Assembly (NCBI GenBank): GCA_009602725.1
Contig: WELB01000171.1
Location: 136,643-200,642 of the forward strand
DNA length: 64,000 bases
Direction of reading: 5' to 3'
Origin: Spirogloea muscicola
Lineage: Eukaryota > Streptophyta > Zygnematophyceae > Spirogloeales > Spirogloeaceae
The position numbers and the translations under genes are program-made. This document shows positions 1 to 9,746 of the stretch, piece by piece; the stretch's first letter is position 1, and each line of letters starts with the position of its first letter. The notes under the pieces are model-generated. The model was not told the origin of the DNA and searched no databases. It worked only from the letters and a program-made list of their open reading frames with translations.

Positions 1-966
1 ATGCTCGTATGAGAGCAAGGCCTACTAGGACGTTTGCTATCAGCAAGGGCCAATCCATTGTTTGGCTCAAAGCCATGAATTTGAAACCTCTAGATATCCC
101 TCTAGAAACTCTAAGTGTATTAGGTGGAGATGCCACTTGCTTAGCAAGACATTTAGTCTGATGGACGAATTCCGTCTGCCACCATTTGACCAAAGCTATG
201 ATACATTCTGGTGTGATGATTGAGCAGCTAGCTGTAGGTCTGTGACATTGCCAACGGACTAGCTGATGGCCTGAAGGGGGGTGCCAAGCCACAGCACACC
301 CTGTGCATTCAGCAGCTATTTCTTAAGTAGCTGCTTCTTGAGTTTCTTAAGTAACTAGCATACGCTGCTTTATGAGTGACCACTCTGTGAAATGCAATCA
401 AGGTTGTTGCCTTGCAGAACGTGATTGCCAACAAAAAGTGGACGCTTGCAACACTTGTGGCGCTTTAGCAGAACTACCCTACGCAAGAGACAAGCACATT
501 GCTCAGATACAATGTTGCTTACACCATCTTGCTTCTCCGCATATTTGGCAAGTGCAACAAACAAACGTCTCTCCTCCCAAAAGTTACAGATTGCAAAGGA
601 AGATCCTCAGGTTGTATATACATGACCTCCGGCTCATTACCTACCGGAGACAGTACCCCTGGGCAATACTATGTCTGCTTGTCCACATACAAACCAGTCC
701 ATTGTGACTAGTCAGGAGCACGGTATCCCAGACCGGTGAGAGCTCCTCGAGAATCATGGGCTTGTTCTTGGCTTCTGGATGCTACGTCTCCGTCAAATCA
801 CTGTGTGCTGGTGCCTTTGGTTTTGGCTATAGCTATGACTATAGAGTCAATCAATAGTCTACTCAAGCCAGGCAGCAAGTGCCGCTGCCTGGAGACGCTG
901 AAGCACACAGCACCTCTAAGTAGCCACTGGATGCTCAATACAAGTGTGAGCAGCCACAGCTAAGAG
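1..966. other. Left edge, no recognisable gene
   Basis: No open frame here resembles a family I know, and no convincing exon-intron chain can be drawn. The composition is less GC-rich than the gene regions. It may be intergenic or intronic DNA of a gene lying to the left. Confidence 0.4.
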
Positions 967-997
967 AGACTAGTCTCCCGGTAGTGGAGACTAGTCT
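967..997. repeat. 12-bp perfect inverted repeat
   Basis: The arms AGACTAGTCTCC (967-978) and GGAGACTAGTCT (986-997) are perfect reverse complements around a 7-nt spacer. Each arm contains the self-palindrome AGACTAGTCT. It lies just beside a minus-strand LINE remnant. A cruciform or hairpin is possible; no function can be assigned. Confidence 0.7.
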
Positions 998-1105
998 ATA
1001 GCCAGACCTGTCCATAGCCAGAGGCTGCAGCTAAATCACGCCCAGCACGCAGATGCAACGCGTTTGCCATTGACCACTGCGACACTGATAGGCGCATGTG
1101 GTATA
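998..1105 (-). mobile_element. LINE subfamily B remnant, C-terminal coding part
   Basis: The minus strand encodes a diverged form of the conserved tail of the LINE protein, with the motifs MANALHLRAG and LAAASG. These match MAHALHLRAGRALAAASG in the copy at 7892-8266. The piece is about 100 bp and has no 3' tail. Confidence 0.6.
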
Positions 1106-1199
1106 CCTTAGAGAGCCTGCCACGTTGAGAGGTGTAATTGTGTGAAAACCAGCCCTCGCCCACTTTGATGGACTTTTCCTTCTTGTTTCTTATTTTCAC

Positions 1200-1613
1200 A
1201 GCCATCGGCCCCTTTTGGAACTCCGTGGCACCCCCGGCCCTCCTTCCCCCCCTTGGCCACACAGGCCCTCCATCTCTTAATACACACTCTTGTCCTGGGC
1301 CATTCCTCCTGCCACAGCTGCTGCCTACCATTCCTCTTGCAGCTCCGGAAGCGGACGCAGGACGGGTCAACACGGTCCCCGTCGGCACGGCTTACCCCGC
1401 TCCATGTCATCCCCAGCCCTCCTCCCCCCCCCTGCCATCCCTCCTGCTGCGGCTGCTGCTTCCCACTCCTCTAGCAGCTCCAGAGGCAGACGCAGGACTG
1501 GTCGCCAAGGCCCCCATCGGTACTTTTGGCCCTCCTTCCCACCCCCTCCATCCTTCCTGCCACTGCTGCTGCCTCCCACTCCTCTAGCAGCTCCAGAAGT
1601 GGGCGCAGGACGG
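1200..1613 (+). repeat. ~110-bp tandem repeat array, left part
   Basis: Diverged units of about 110 bp follow one another. Each holds a pyrimidine-rich block (CCCTCCTTCCCCCC), then CTGCCACTGCTGCTGCC, then CTCTAGCAGCTCCAGAAG, then GACGCAGGACAGGTC. Open frames across it on both strands are low-complexity and I do not consider them genes. The array resumes at 2586-2890, with a minus-strand LINE between the parts. Single diverged units also occur near 3040-3110 and 3660-3810. Confidence 0.7.
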
Positions 1614-2585
1614 GCCAATAAGAGAAGTGCACGCCCAAAGAGAAGAGGGGCTGGCAAAGCCAGCCCAAAAAAGAATGGACAATGTCCAAAGCCAAAGAAA
1701 GAGGAGCCGGAGAAAGGACTACACTACAAAACACTGCAGAACACAGAAACGATGCAGAGGGAAGCCCAGTACCCACGAGTGAGCAACATCAGGTCTGAGT
1801 AGCTCGCTGCAGGGAAAGAGGCACTCCGCCGAAACCCAGAGGCGGCGGCCATAGCACGGCCTGCTCGCGTGTGGACGGCGTGGGCAAGGGAGCGTTGAAG
1901 CGATACGGCCAGGCGCATGCGGAAGACTTGTGCGAGCGAACCGGCGGCGTTGAAGCCGGGCATCGCCCCTGGCAGACCCGGCCGCCGGTCAATGGCCTGG
2001 CGGGCAAGCCGCTGAATGAGATCCAGCCAGCGGCTGCCGAAAGCCCCGTGTACATCCATCGCCAGGGCCGCGAATTCATCCCCCACCGGGTGATCAGCAT
2101 ATTTTCGCTCCTTGCCCCGGGCCGCCTGGCCGACCGCGTGCCCTGCAAACGACGCCGATCTGGTGGGATTGGCGGAGTCGATGCAGTCAGTTGTCACCAC
2201 ATCAGCGATGATGCGGGGACCGCCGCCGGGCGGGATGGCGACCAGGTCGGCGCGTCGCGTATGGTTCTGGCCGTCCGCGCCCAGCTGGATGGGGATGATG
2301 GAGTTCTCCACCGCGACCTTGAAGCCAGCCTCCGAAAACACCCCCTGCATACCATCGCGCAGGAGGTCGTGGGAAGCGGTCCGCTCGCCCCCGTGTGCGC
2401 AACGGAGCATGTGGGCGGCCAGCTCCGCAGGATCAACGTGACGGGCACCGCACTCGCATTGAGTGACGCCCACGAGGCAGGGAGGGAGGAGGCCCAAGAG
2501 CCGGTGGACCGCCGTCCGGAAGACCTCGTCGGGCATAGTGAGCGCCGCGTCGAGTGGGAGCGCTGATAGCCACGCCGCCAACAAG
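1614..2585 (-). mobile_element. LINE subfamily A, 5'-truncated copy with RLE domain
   Basis: A 5'-truncated non-LTR retrotransposon. Reading on the minus strand, the insert starts near 2576, carries the C-terminal coding part, and ends in the 3' UTR at about 1623. The UTR includes the terminal stem-loop at 1648-1666. GCCAATAAG (1614-1622) and GCCAACAAG (2577-2585) flank it and look like a target-site duplication with one mismatch. Both flanks belong to the same ~110-bp repeat family, so the element landed inside that array. The coding part is open over its full length, suggesting a fairly young copy. Confidence 0.75.
1770..2576 (-). CDS. LINE ORF C-terminal segment: CCHC zinc knuckle plus restriction-like endonuclease
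   Basis: This is the C-terminal segment of a LINE polyprotein; the reverse transcriptase is lost by 5' truncation. In order it holds a zinc-knuckle-like CxC-x12-HxxxC (CECG...HMLRC), then SHDLLRDGM, then an acidic residue in VENSIIPIQ. RRADL and ADVVTTD follow, with 14 residues between the two aspartates. This is the CCHC plus (P/A)D-x12-14-D layout of the restriction-like endonuclease of R2, NeSL and Dualen-type LINEs. A further ~130 residues (DVHGAFGSRWLDLIQRLARQ and FRMRLAVSLQRSLAHAVHTR are the strongest blocks) end in YSDLMLLTRGY. In other copies a stop follows directly; here the frame reads through a little further into the UTR. In the family this nuclease nicks the target DNA for target-primed reverse transcription. 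The upstream open frame up to 2638 belongs to the flanking repeat. Confidence 0.75.
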
Positions 2586-2890
2586 GCCCCCAGCTGCACT
2601 TCCGGCCCTCCTCCCCCCTCCCTTATCCCTCCTCCCACTGCTGCTGCCTCACTCCTCTAGCAGCTCCAGCAGCGGACGCAGGACAGGTCGATAAGGCCCC
2701 CGTACACACTTCCAGCCCTCCTTCCCCCCCCCGCCATCCCTCCTGCCACTGCTGCTGCCCCACCGCTCCAGCAGCTCCAGAAGCAGACACAGGACAGGTC
2801 GACAAGACCCTCATCGGCACTTCCGGCCTTCCTTCCCATCCCCGCCATCCCTCCTGCCACTGCTGCTGCTCCACTCCTCTAGCAACTAAC
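2586..2890 (+). repeat. ~110-bp tandem repeat array, right part
   Basis: Three further units of the repeat described at 1200-1613, spaced about 107-109 bp (C-rich blocks near 2609, 2718 and 2825). The minus-strand frames here repeat a W-E-A-A-A block once per unit, which reflects the DNA repeat rather than a protein. Confidence 0.7.
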
Positions 2891-3045
2891 TACTGAGTGG
2901 TCCATCATCCCCCGTTCTGCCATAGCCTCTTCAGGCCCCGAAGTCGCTGCTTAGCTCGTAGTTTGGCCCCTTCGAACCTTGTCAATTCTTTTCGGGCTGG
3001 CTTCTCACAGCCCTTGCCCCCATTGGGAGAGCCACTTCTTCTAGC
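2890..3045 (+). mobile_element. LINE subfamily B 3' tail
   Basis: The 3' UTR of subfamily B without coding sequence. It runs from the region after the stop (ACTACTGAGTGGTCCAT) through GGCCCCTTCGAACCTTGTCA and the hairpin GGGCTGGCTTCTCACAGCCC to the end GGGAGAGCCACTTCTTC. It is close in sequence to 8270-8440. Confidence 0.75.
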
Positions 3046-3104
3046 AGCTCCTGCAACGGACGCAGGCCAGGTCGACAAGGCCCCAATCGGCACTTCCGGC
3101 CCTC

Positions 3105-3655
3105 TTTCCGCCAACCCCACCAGATCGGCGTCGTTTGCAGGGCACGCGGTCGGCCAGGCGGCCCGCGGCAAGGAGCGAAAATACGCTGATCACCCGGTGG
3201 GGATGAATTCGCGGCCCTGGCGATGGATGTACACGGGGCTTTCGGCAGCCGCTGGCTGGATCTCATTCAGCGGCTTGCTCGCCAGGCCATTGACCGGCGG
3301 CCGGGTCTGCCAGGGGCGATGCCCGGCTTCAACGCCGCCGGGTCGCGCGCACAAGTCTTCCGCATGCGCCTGGCCGTATCGCTTCAACGCTCCCTTGCCC
3401 ACGCCGTCCATACGCGCGCAGGCCGTGCTATGGCCGCCGCCTCTGGGTCTCGGCGGAGCGCCTCTTTCCCTGCAGCGAGCTACTCAGATCTTGCTCACTC
3501 ATGGGTACTGAGCTTTCCTCTGCATCGTTTCTGTTTTCTGCAGTATGTTGTAGTGTAGTCCTTTCTCCGGCTCCTCTTGCTTTGGCTTTGGACATTGCCC
3601 ATTCTTTTTTGGGCTGGCTTGGCCAGCCCCTCTTTTCTATGGGCGCGCTCTTCTC
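3105..3655 (+). mobile_element. LINE subfamily A, 5'-truncated copy
   Basis: The plus strand carries the C-terminal extension of the LINE protein, starting just after the RLE core (TRSASFAGHAVGQAARGKER). DVHGAFGSRWLDLIQRLARQ and the conserved tail follow. The coding frame shifts once near GGTGGGGATGAATTC. The 3' UTR ends with the stem-loop GGGCTGGCTTGGCCAGCCC (3611-3629). It is very similar to the minus-strand copy at 1614-2585 and to 18545-18960, so these are recent insertions. Confidence 0.75.
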
Positions 3656-4413
3656 TTTCCCCCCCCTCCATTCCTCCTGCCACTGCTACTTCCTCAATCT
3701 CCTAGCAGCTCCAGAAGCGGACGCAGGAAAAGGCCCCCAGGGGCTCTGCGGGCCCTCCTTTCCCCCCCCATCCCTTCGCCTGCCACTGCTGCCGCCCTAC
3801 TTCTCCAGCAGCTCCAGTAGCTGCTGGATGCTAGCTGCTACGTCATTTGATGTGCTTTGCCTTTTTACTTGGCCATAGTGGCCTTCGATTGTTTCAAATA
3901 CACGAAGTCTTTTCCTTTCGGAACAGCTGTTACGGCCGTTAATTATCCTTGAATCAAAAGGGACCGCCCCTTCTCCTTGTCCATTCTTTGGTACAGCCCC
4001 CATTGGGAGAGCCACTTCTCGTTTACAGCCACTGTTCCAAATGGGAAGTGCTGTTGTTGTCCGTGTCCTTGTCACCCTCCGCCCTTCTCCTTGTCGCCCC
4101 GTCGGCCTGCTCACCGCCTACTCCCCTACAAGCCGCCCCAAACCTTCGTCGCGCCTCTGGCTGCCTTGACCGCTTCTCGAGGACTTCTTGGGCTCAGCCT
4201 CTGGGGTCGCAGTGCAGCCGGAGCGGCGGGCGGCGTCGCGCTGCGGGCTCTGCTCGTTGCGAGTTTGCTGGGGTTTCCTATTGCGCGCACCACACAGCAA
4301 GCAACGAGCTCTACGAGCTCTCGGCGCGCAAGCGGCCCAGGCATCGGGGCCGGCACCCGCGCTCGGGCCTGCCAGCGTCAAGCCGCTGATGAGGATCCGG
4401 ACGAGCTAGCGCT
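3656..4413. other. Repeat remnants and upstream region of the ankyrin gene
   Basis: About 150 bp of diverged ~110-bp repeat units come first. Around 3990-4020 is a short LINE B tail remnant (CCCCATTGGGAGAGCCACTT). The GC-rich stretch 4110-4410 is open in several frames but shows no family resemblance. It may hold the promoter, 5' UTR or a leader exon of the ankyrin gene. Confidence 0.4.
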
Positions 4414-4452
4414 TTGCTGCCAGCAGTTGCAGCGCTGCCCTCGCCAGCGGTG

Positions 4453-5622
4453 ATGCAGCTGCATGCAGCGGCTCGCACCAGCAATGAGGCTGAGGCCCGG
4501 CGCCTGCTGGCCGACGGTGGGGACGTGAACGCCAGGGACAGCCTCAACCGAACGCCGTATCCGCTCTCGGGCCGCTGGGCTGGTTCCCGGCTGGTCGCAG
4601 CTCCCAGCCTCGCTTGCAGACATGGGCCCTTGAGAAACAAGCTCGCAGCATGAGCCGACATTGTCAAGCTTTCTGCCCCTGCTGCGCACTAAGATAAGCA
4701 AGATCTGCTCTCGTTTGCGGTCACTGTTGCTTCGCTGCTGTTTTGCTGGAGACTTGCTTGTACTTCTAGTTCTTAGTCTCCAGGATGTTTCCGAGACTTT
4801 AGGCCGTGCTGCGGAGGACGTTCATTGAGGCAGTTTCTTGACCTAAGGGTGGGTTGCGGCAGTCTCCATCTGGCGGCCTGGGCGGGGCACGCGGCCATGG
4901 TAGAGCTGCTCTGCCAGAACGGCGCCGTTGTGGGCCTGACGGCATCCGACGAGATGTCGTCTCTCCACTTTGCGGCGCAGAAGGGCCACGTCGATGCCGT
5001 GCGGATGCTGCTCGCAGGCGGCGCCAAGGCCAGCGCCACCAACCGCAAGGGTATGACGCCGCTGCACTTTGCGGCGCAGGGCGGTCACGTAGCTATCGCA
5101 CGACTCTTGGCTCGACGGTGGCCTGGGGCGCTCACAGCTGAGAATTCAAAAGGCCTAACGCCCCCGGCGATTGCCAAGAACGACGAGATGAAGGGCTTGC
5201 TTGAACAGCTTCTTGCAAGCCGGGCCACGGAGCCGGAAGCAAGGAGTGATGGCCGAGCAGGTGAGAAGAGGAAGTCAAGGGAGCAGACGGCCTCAGCACC
5301 TGCAAAAGCAGAAGAAGCTGCAGAGCAGGAAGCAGGGGGTGCCAAAGAAGTCGGTTCCTCTGCTCCAATCACCTACCCGAGCATTGGGCCAGCTCCAAAT
5401 GCGGGGCCGAGCGTAGCTGATCACGAAGAGAATGGGAGAAGGGAGATACCGGCGGGAGCCATTGCGGAAGGGGTATCAAGTGGGCCAGGCAAGGTGGAAG
5501 ATGGCAATGTTGTCGATGGCCATGATGCAGCTGAGGAGGAGAGCATTGAGGAGGAAGTGCCTGAGAAGAAGGCCAAGATCACGCTCTCCTTCGTGGCGGG
5601 CGATGACGAATTGGACGAATGA
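4453..5622 (+). CDS. Ankyrin-repeat protein
   Basis: Two exons, 4453-4556 and 4863-5622, joined by a GT-AG intron. The splice rebuilds one ankyrin repeat exactly: ...NARDSLNRTP|LHLAAWAGHAAMVELL. From this start the protein is 287 residues; an in-frame ATG at 4414 would add 13. It has about four ankyrin repeats (TPLHFAAQGGHVAIARLLA is the clearest) over roughly residues 1-140. A low-complexity acidic and Ala/Glu-rich tail follows, with a basic patch EKRKSREQ. The protein ends KKAKITLSFVAGDDELDE and stops with TGA. Ankyrin repeats bind other proteins; no enzymatic domain is present, so a scaffold or adaptor role is inferred. The basic patch could be a nuclear signal. No partner can be named from the sequence. 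Confidence 0.8.
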
Positions 5623-6736
5623 GGTGGCTTGTGTATGGGCTGTGGTGGGCCTACAGCAAGCCAGCAGTTCTCTGAGCAGCCTCCTGAGTGCCAGCGGGAA
5701 GGTGATCTGCATTTAATGGAGTGGCTAGCCGGTAATTGAAGCAGCTTACCTCCAGTGTGCAGTGAACACACCACTGGAGACGATATTGTCTTGTGCAAGA
5801 CGCTGTCTAAATTTGGACCTGTGGTACTCGAAGCAGTCACGAATATGAGCTTTGTCTTTGCTTTATGTGCAGGTACTAGAGAAGTGGACGGTACCTCAAA
5901 ACGGCAGTGGCGCTGATGGTACGAGCCCATTATGGATGACGAACAAGTACAAGAGCCGGCAGCCTAGGGTTGTGCTCTCTGGCAGCACTGTTGAGCATCT
6001 GATAGAATTATGAGCCTGGCTGCAATGGTGGTAGCAGTAGTGTCTGCAATGGGCTGCTTGGCTCTGCTAGAGAAATTGCAGCAGCCTTTTTGCCCGCTAA
6101 CAGATAGCAAGTAGCCCTATGGTGGCGCATGCTACTGCAGGGGCATTCTTTACTAAGATCTGATCTTGATGTCGCTGCTGGAGGGAGGGCTACCACTGTC
6201 TCCCTTAAAATGCAAACCTGCAAGGCAGCGAGGAGTCAAGCCAATCTCTGAGCAAGCAGCTGCTGTGTGCATAGCTCCCTTCTTCGCGAGAGCACCTTAA
6301 GTTCAGGTCTCTGGCCCTGAGTCGAGTGATGACAGAGGGAGAGTTGGACTTTCTCTGCGCTGGGGGTTTCTCATTCTTGGAGTCCTCAACATTCCACCTC
6401 CCCCTCTCCTCTGCAGTTCCATGCATTGCAGCTGCTATACCTGATTCCAAGCCTGCCAGCTGCGTCCCAGCAGCAGCCTGTGCTTGTGCTGCAAGCGAGA
6501 GCGGTAGCTTGAGAACATGAAGTTAGTTGTGTCGGAGTTCTGGCAAGTGCTTCTGACGAGCGGGCGGGCTGGCAGCCTTGGTGCTGTTCTAGCACTGTAG
6601 ATAAAGAGTTCTCTTCCTGATAGGGCTTTGGCTGTGGAAGGACAGACCCAGTGCTCTAGCATGTGAGAGGAGCGAGAGTGGGGGAGAGGAAAAAATCGTC
6701 GTGTATCTGAAACAGTCGAAGGCCAAAACAGGAAGA
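5623..6736. other. Intergenic, nothing recognised
   Basis: This follows the ankyrin gene stop and includes its 3' UTR. Frames on both strands are short and resemble no known protein. No repeat found elsewhere in the window is evident. Confidence 0.4.
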
Positions 6737-6990
6737 AAGAAGTGGCTCTCCCAATGGGGGCAAGAGCTGTGATAAGCCAGTGATACGCCAGCCCGAACAA
6801 AGAATTGACAATGTTCGAAGGGGCCAAACTATGAATGGGCCAAAAGCGCTATCTCAAAAGTGGGGGTAGAATCATTCAATGAACACGAGTGAGGAGCCGC
6901 CAATCCGAAAGATTCGCGGCCGGAAAACAATCCTCTTGACGAAAGCCAGAGGCTACAGCGAAAGCACGGCCAGCAGGAAGGTGCAAAATG
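6737..6990 (-). mobile_element. Two LINE 3' pieces
   Basis: 6737-6825 is a diverged subfamily B tail on the minus strand (GAAGTGGCTCTCCCAATGGG read on plus). 6885-6990 carries the end of the LINE coding region, also minus strand: the part specifying AGRALAAASG, the stretch before SDLRLLT, and the stop region. Both are old relative to the 1614-2585 copy. Confidence 0.6.
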
Positions 6991-7079
6991 GCCAAATTAC
7001 AAAAGCCAATCACATCTGATGACGTACATTCACCCACCTCAGTAACCTCTACTGACGAGAGTTTACTGAGAGTTCGCTT

Positions 7080-7890
7080 ACTTCTGTCTCAGTCCTTAGC
7101 ACTCCGACTCCTTCAGACCTTGTCCATTCTGGGCTGGCCACTCCCAGCCACCAGTTAATTTGGCCGCGCTTGCTCAAAAAGGTGAGGGGTGGGGTTGCGA
7201 GCGGGCCAGTACGGGGCGGCGGCGCTGCCCATGCGGAGAGGAAAGAAGAAGTGGCTCTCCCAATGGGGGCAAGGGCTGTGAGAAGCCAGCCCGAAAAGAA
7301 TTGACAAGGTTCGAAGGGGCCAAACTACGAGCTAAGCAGCGACTGCGGGGCCTGAAGAGGCTATGGCAGAACGGGGGAGGATGGACCACTTAGTAGTTAC
7401 GAGTGAGGAGCCACACATCCGACAGACTAGCTGCCGAGAGGAAAGAAGTGGGCCGTACCAAGCCCGCGTGCCCAAGCTTAGCTCACCCCGGTCTATGCCT
7501 GCCCCGCTTCGCCGTCGCCCGCCCAGATTGACTGGTGGCTGGGAGAAGTGGCTCTCCCAATGGGGGCAAGGGCTGTCAGAAGCCAGCCCGAAAAGAAATG
7601 ACAAGGTTCGAAGGGGCCAAACTACGAGCAAAGCAGCGAAGCAGCCCAGAGCGGCCGGGCCAAGCCGGCCTGGCCTCCCAGTCCATCGCCTTCAGAAAAG
7701 AGGGCGCGCAATTACTGCCTTCCGGAAAGGAAAGAAGTGGCACTCCCAATGGGGGCAAGGGCTGTGAAAAGCCAGCCCGAAAAGAATTGACAAAGGTTCG
7801 AAGGGGCCAAATGAGGGAGGGGCCGGAAAAGCGCTAAGCAGCTACGAAGGGGCCTGAAGATGCGAGGTCAGAACGGGGTAGGATGGACCA
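7080..7890 (-). mobile_element. Cluster of LINE subfamily B 3' tails
   Basis: At least three minus-strand copies of the ~80-bp B tail lie at about 7250-7390, 7550-7640 and 7730-7870. On the plus strand each reads GAAGTGGCTCTCCCAATGGG, then GGGCTGTGAGAAGCCAGCCC, then AATTGACAAGGTTCGAAGGG. They are separated by short non-repeated stretches. The open frames across them are by-products of the repeats. A different tail variant (GGGCTGGCCACTCCCAGCCA) sits on the plus strand near 7130-7155. Confidence 0.7.
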
Positions 7891-8266
7891 CTCAGTAGTC
7901 ACGAGTGAGGAGCCTCAAATCCGACAGACTAGTTGCCGGAAAAGTATCCCCCTGCCGAAAGCCGGAGGCCGCGGCGAGAGCACGGCCAGCACGCAGATGC
8001 AAGGCGTGGGCCATGGACCGCTGAAGGGAGACTGACAATCGCAGCCGGTATACCTGGGCCCACGAGCCAGCGGCGTTGAAGTCAGCTGGCTCACCGCGCC
8101 TGCGGGACACAGCGCGCCGCGCAAGCCTGGCCAGCAGGTCGAGCCACTGGGACCCGAGAGCCCCGTGCACGTCCACAGCCAGGAGGACGAACTCATATGC
8201 AGCCGGATGGTCTGAAACGGGGGATACTTTTCTGGCAGCTAGTCTGTCGGATTTGAGGCTCCTCAC
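7891..8266 (-). mobile_element. LINE subfamily B, C-terminal coding part
   Basis: The minus strand encodes the B version of the LINE C-terminal extension: LLAVDVHGALGSQWLDLLAR, LRLSVSLQRSMAHALHLRAG, then SDLRLLTRDY and the stop, in one open frame. The RLE core is missing through 5' truncation. The 3' UTR continues into the tail cluster at 7730-7890. It differs from subfamily A throughout (GALGSQW for GAFGSRW, ALHLRAG for AVHTRAG). Confidence 0.75.
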
Positions 8267-8470
8267 TCAAAACTACTGAGTGGTCCATCCTCCCCCGTTC
8301 TGACATAGCATCTTCAGGCCCCTTCGTAGCTGCTTAGTGCTTCAGGCCCCTCCGTCAATTGGCCCCTTCGAACCTTCGTAATTTCTTTTCGGGCTGGCTT
8401 TTCACAGCCCTTGCCCCCACTGGAAGAGCCACTTCTTCTTCTTTCCTTCCGAAAAGAGAGTGCTCGCCCA
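8225..8470 (+). mobile_element. LINE subfamily B 3' end, plus strand
   Basis: It begins with the last codons of the LINE protein (GCAGCTAGTCTGTCGGATTT, LLTQNY, stop). The full B 3' UTR follows, with the hairpin GGGCTGGCTTTTCACAGCCC and the end GGAAGAGCCACTTCTTCTT. It abuts the minus-strand copy at 7891-8266 head to head. Confidence 0.7.
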
Positions 8471-8700
8471 TGGAAGGTAGGGGCTGGGAAAGGCCAGCCC
8501 GAAAAGAATAGACAAGGTCCAAAGAGGCGGAAGGCGCCTAATCCCACACAATTAGACACTAGACTACCGCAGATGAAAGCTAAATGACCACGAGTGAGAA
8601 GAAGCAAGTCGGAGTAACTCGCAGCTAGGAAAGAGGCACCCCGCCTAGAACCAGATGCAGCAGCGACAGCGCGGCCTGCTCGCGAGTAAACGTGAAAAGA
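8471..8700 (-). mobile_element. LINE subfamily A-like 3' end
   Basis: The minus strand has the coding tail (AGRAVAAASGSRRGASFLAA, SYSDLLLLTRG) followed by a UTR. The hairpin reads GGGGCTGGGAAAGGCCAGCCC on the plus strand near 8481-8501. The UTR is diverged from the main A group. Confidence 0.65.
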
Positions 8701-8739
8701 AGAAGCAGGCTCAGCAGAAGCAGGCTCTGACATGCGGCT

Positions 8740-9200
8740 GCTTAGCAGGGGTTACTGAGTGCTTCGTAGCTGCTTACTTTCTTCTTGTGCTTGAAGTTTC
8801 TTCTTGTGTTGTGCTTGTGTTAGTGCTTCCCCTGGCACCTTCTCGTCCTTTGATCATTTCTTTTTGGGCTGGCATTTTCCAGCCCCTAACCTCAATGGGC
8901 GAGCCCTTCTCTCTCTCTGCAGCAACCCAAAGCTCTGCTGCTGGCCTTTCATAAGGGGATCGGTTTCCGGCGGCTAGTCTTTCTAACGTGCGGCTCCTTA
9001 GTAGAGTTTACCAAGTAAATGTCCTACCGGAGCCTGCTCACCTCGCCTGCGAGGACACAGTGCGGCGCATAAGCCTGGCTAGCAGGTCGAGCCACTGGGA
9101 CCCGAGAGCCCCGTGCACATCCACGGCCAGGGGTACGCACTCGTCCCCAGCCGGGTGGTCTGCGTATTTTGCCGCCTTGCTGCCGCTTTGCCGCCTTGCC
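8740..9200. mobile_element. LINE tail (+) and fragment of subfamily B coding region (-)
   Basis: 8740-8925 is a plus-strand 3' UTR with GGGCTGGCATTTTCCAGCCCC and the end GGGCGAGCCCTTCTCTC. A near relative is at 55240-55400. 9020-9160 on the minus strand encodes the piece GDECVPLAVDVHGALGSQWL of subfamily B. Confidence 0.6.
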
Positions 9201-9746
9201 GCCTCCTGGGAGCTGCCTCCTGGGAGAGATATCTTCCTGTTTTGCATGCGGCAGGCAGAGCAAGCGCAAAATGCGGCCCGAGGGGGTGCCGCCGCGGCTC
9301 GGCCTCGGTGCGCGACGGGCGGCGGGCCCGTGGGGCGCACGTGAGGCGCCCCCCCTGCGGCCCAGTGACTGCGCTGGGCTTCCCCGGGGGGGGGTGTCTT
9401 GTGATTCTTCCGGGCTTGCATGGTCAACAGCCCCTCGCCCCCACCCGCCCTCCCCTGAGCTCATCTGAGTTCCTAATGCTAACAAGGGTTTACTGAGAGC
9501 GCCCTGTCTGCCTAGCCCGTGGCTCCGCTAACGTACTCATGAACAGAAGAAGCGGCCCTCCCAATATGGGCAAGTGGCTGTGATTAGCCAGAAGGGACAA
9601 AGAATGTCATGAACAACCCCTCCGTACGCACCACCGCTTGTACAGCCGCTCACTCCATATAAGCAGCCGCACTCTGTCACTCCCCCACCGACACCTCGAG
9701 CTCCGCGCCCCCCACCGACACCTCGAGCTCCGCGCCCCCGCGCGCC
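9201..9746. other. Upstream region of the root-cap-like gene
   Basis: GC-rich DNA with a C/G-run stretch at about 9290-9400 and a short LINE-tail remnant near 9540-9600. The direct repeat CCCACCGACACCTCGAGCTC lies just before the next start (two copies, about 9684-9730). I see no clear gene. Confidence 0.4.

Noticed and set aside
1138-1802. Long Pro/Ala/Ser-rich open frames on both strands
   Set aside because: They follow the ~110-bp DNA repeat and run into a LINE in antisense; the repeat period explains them.
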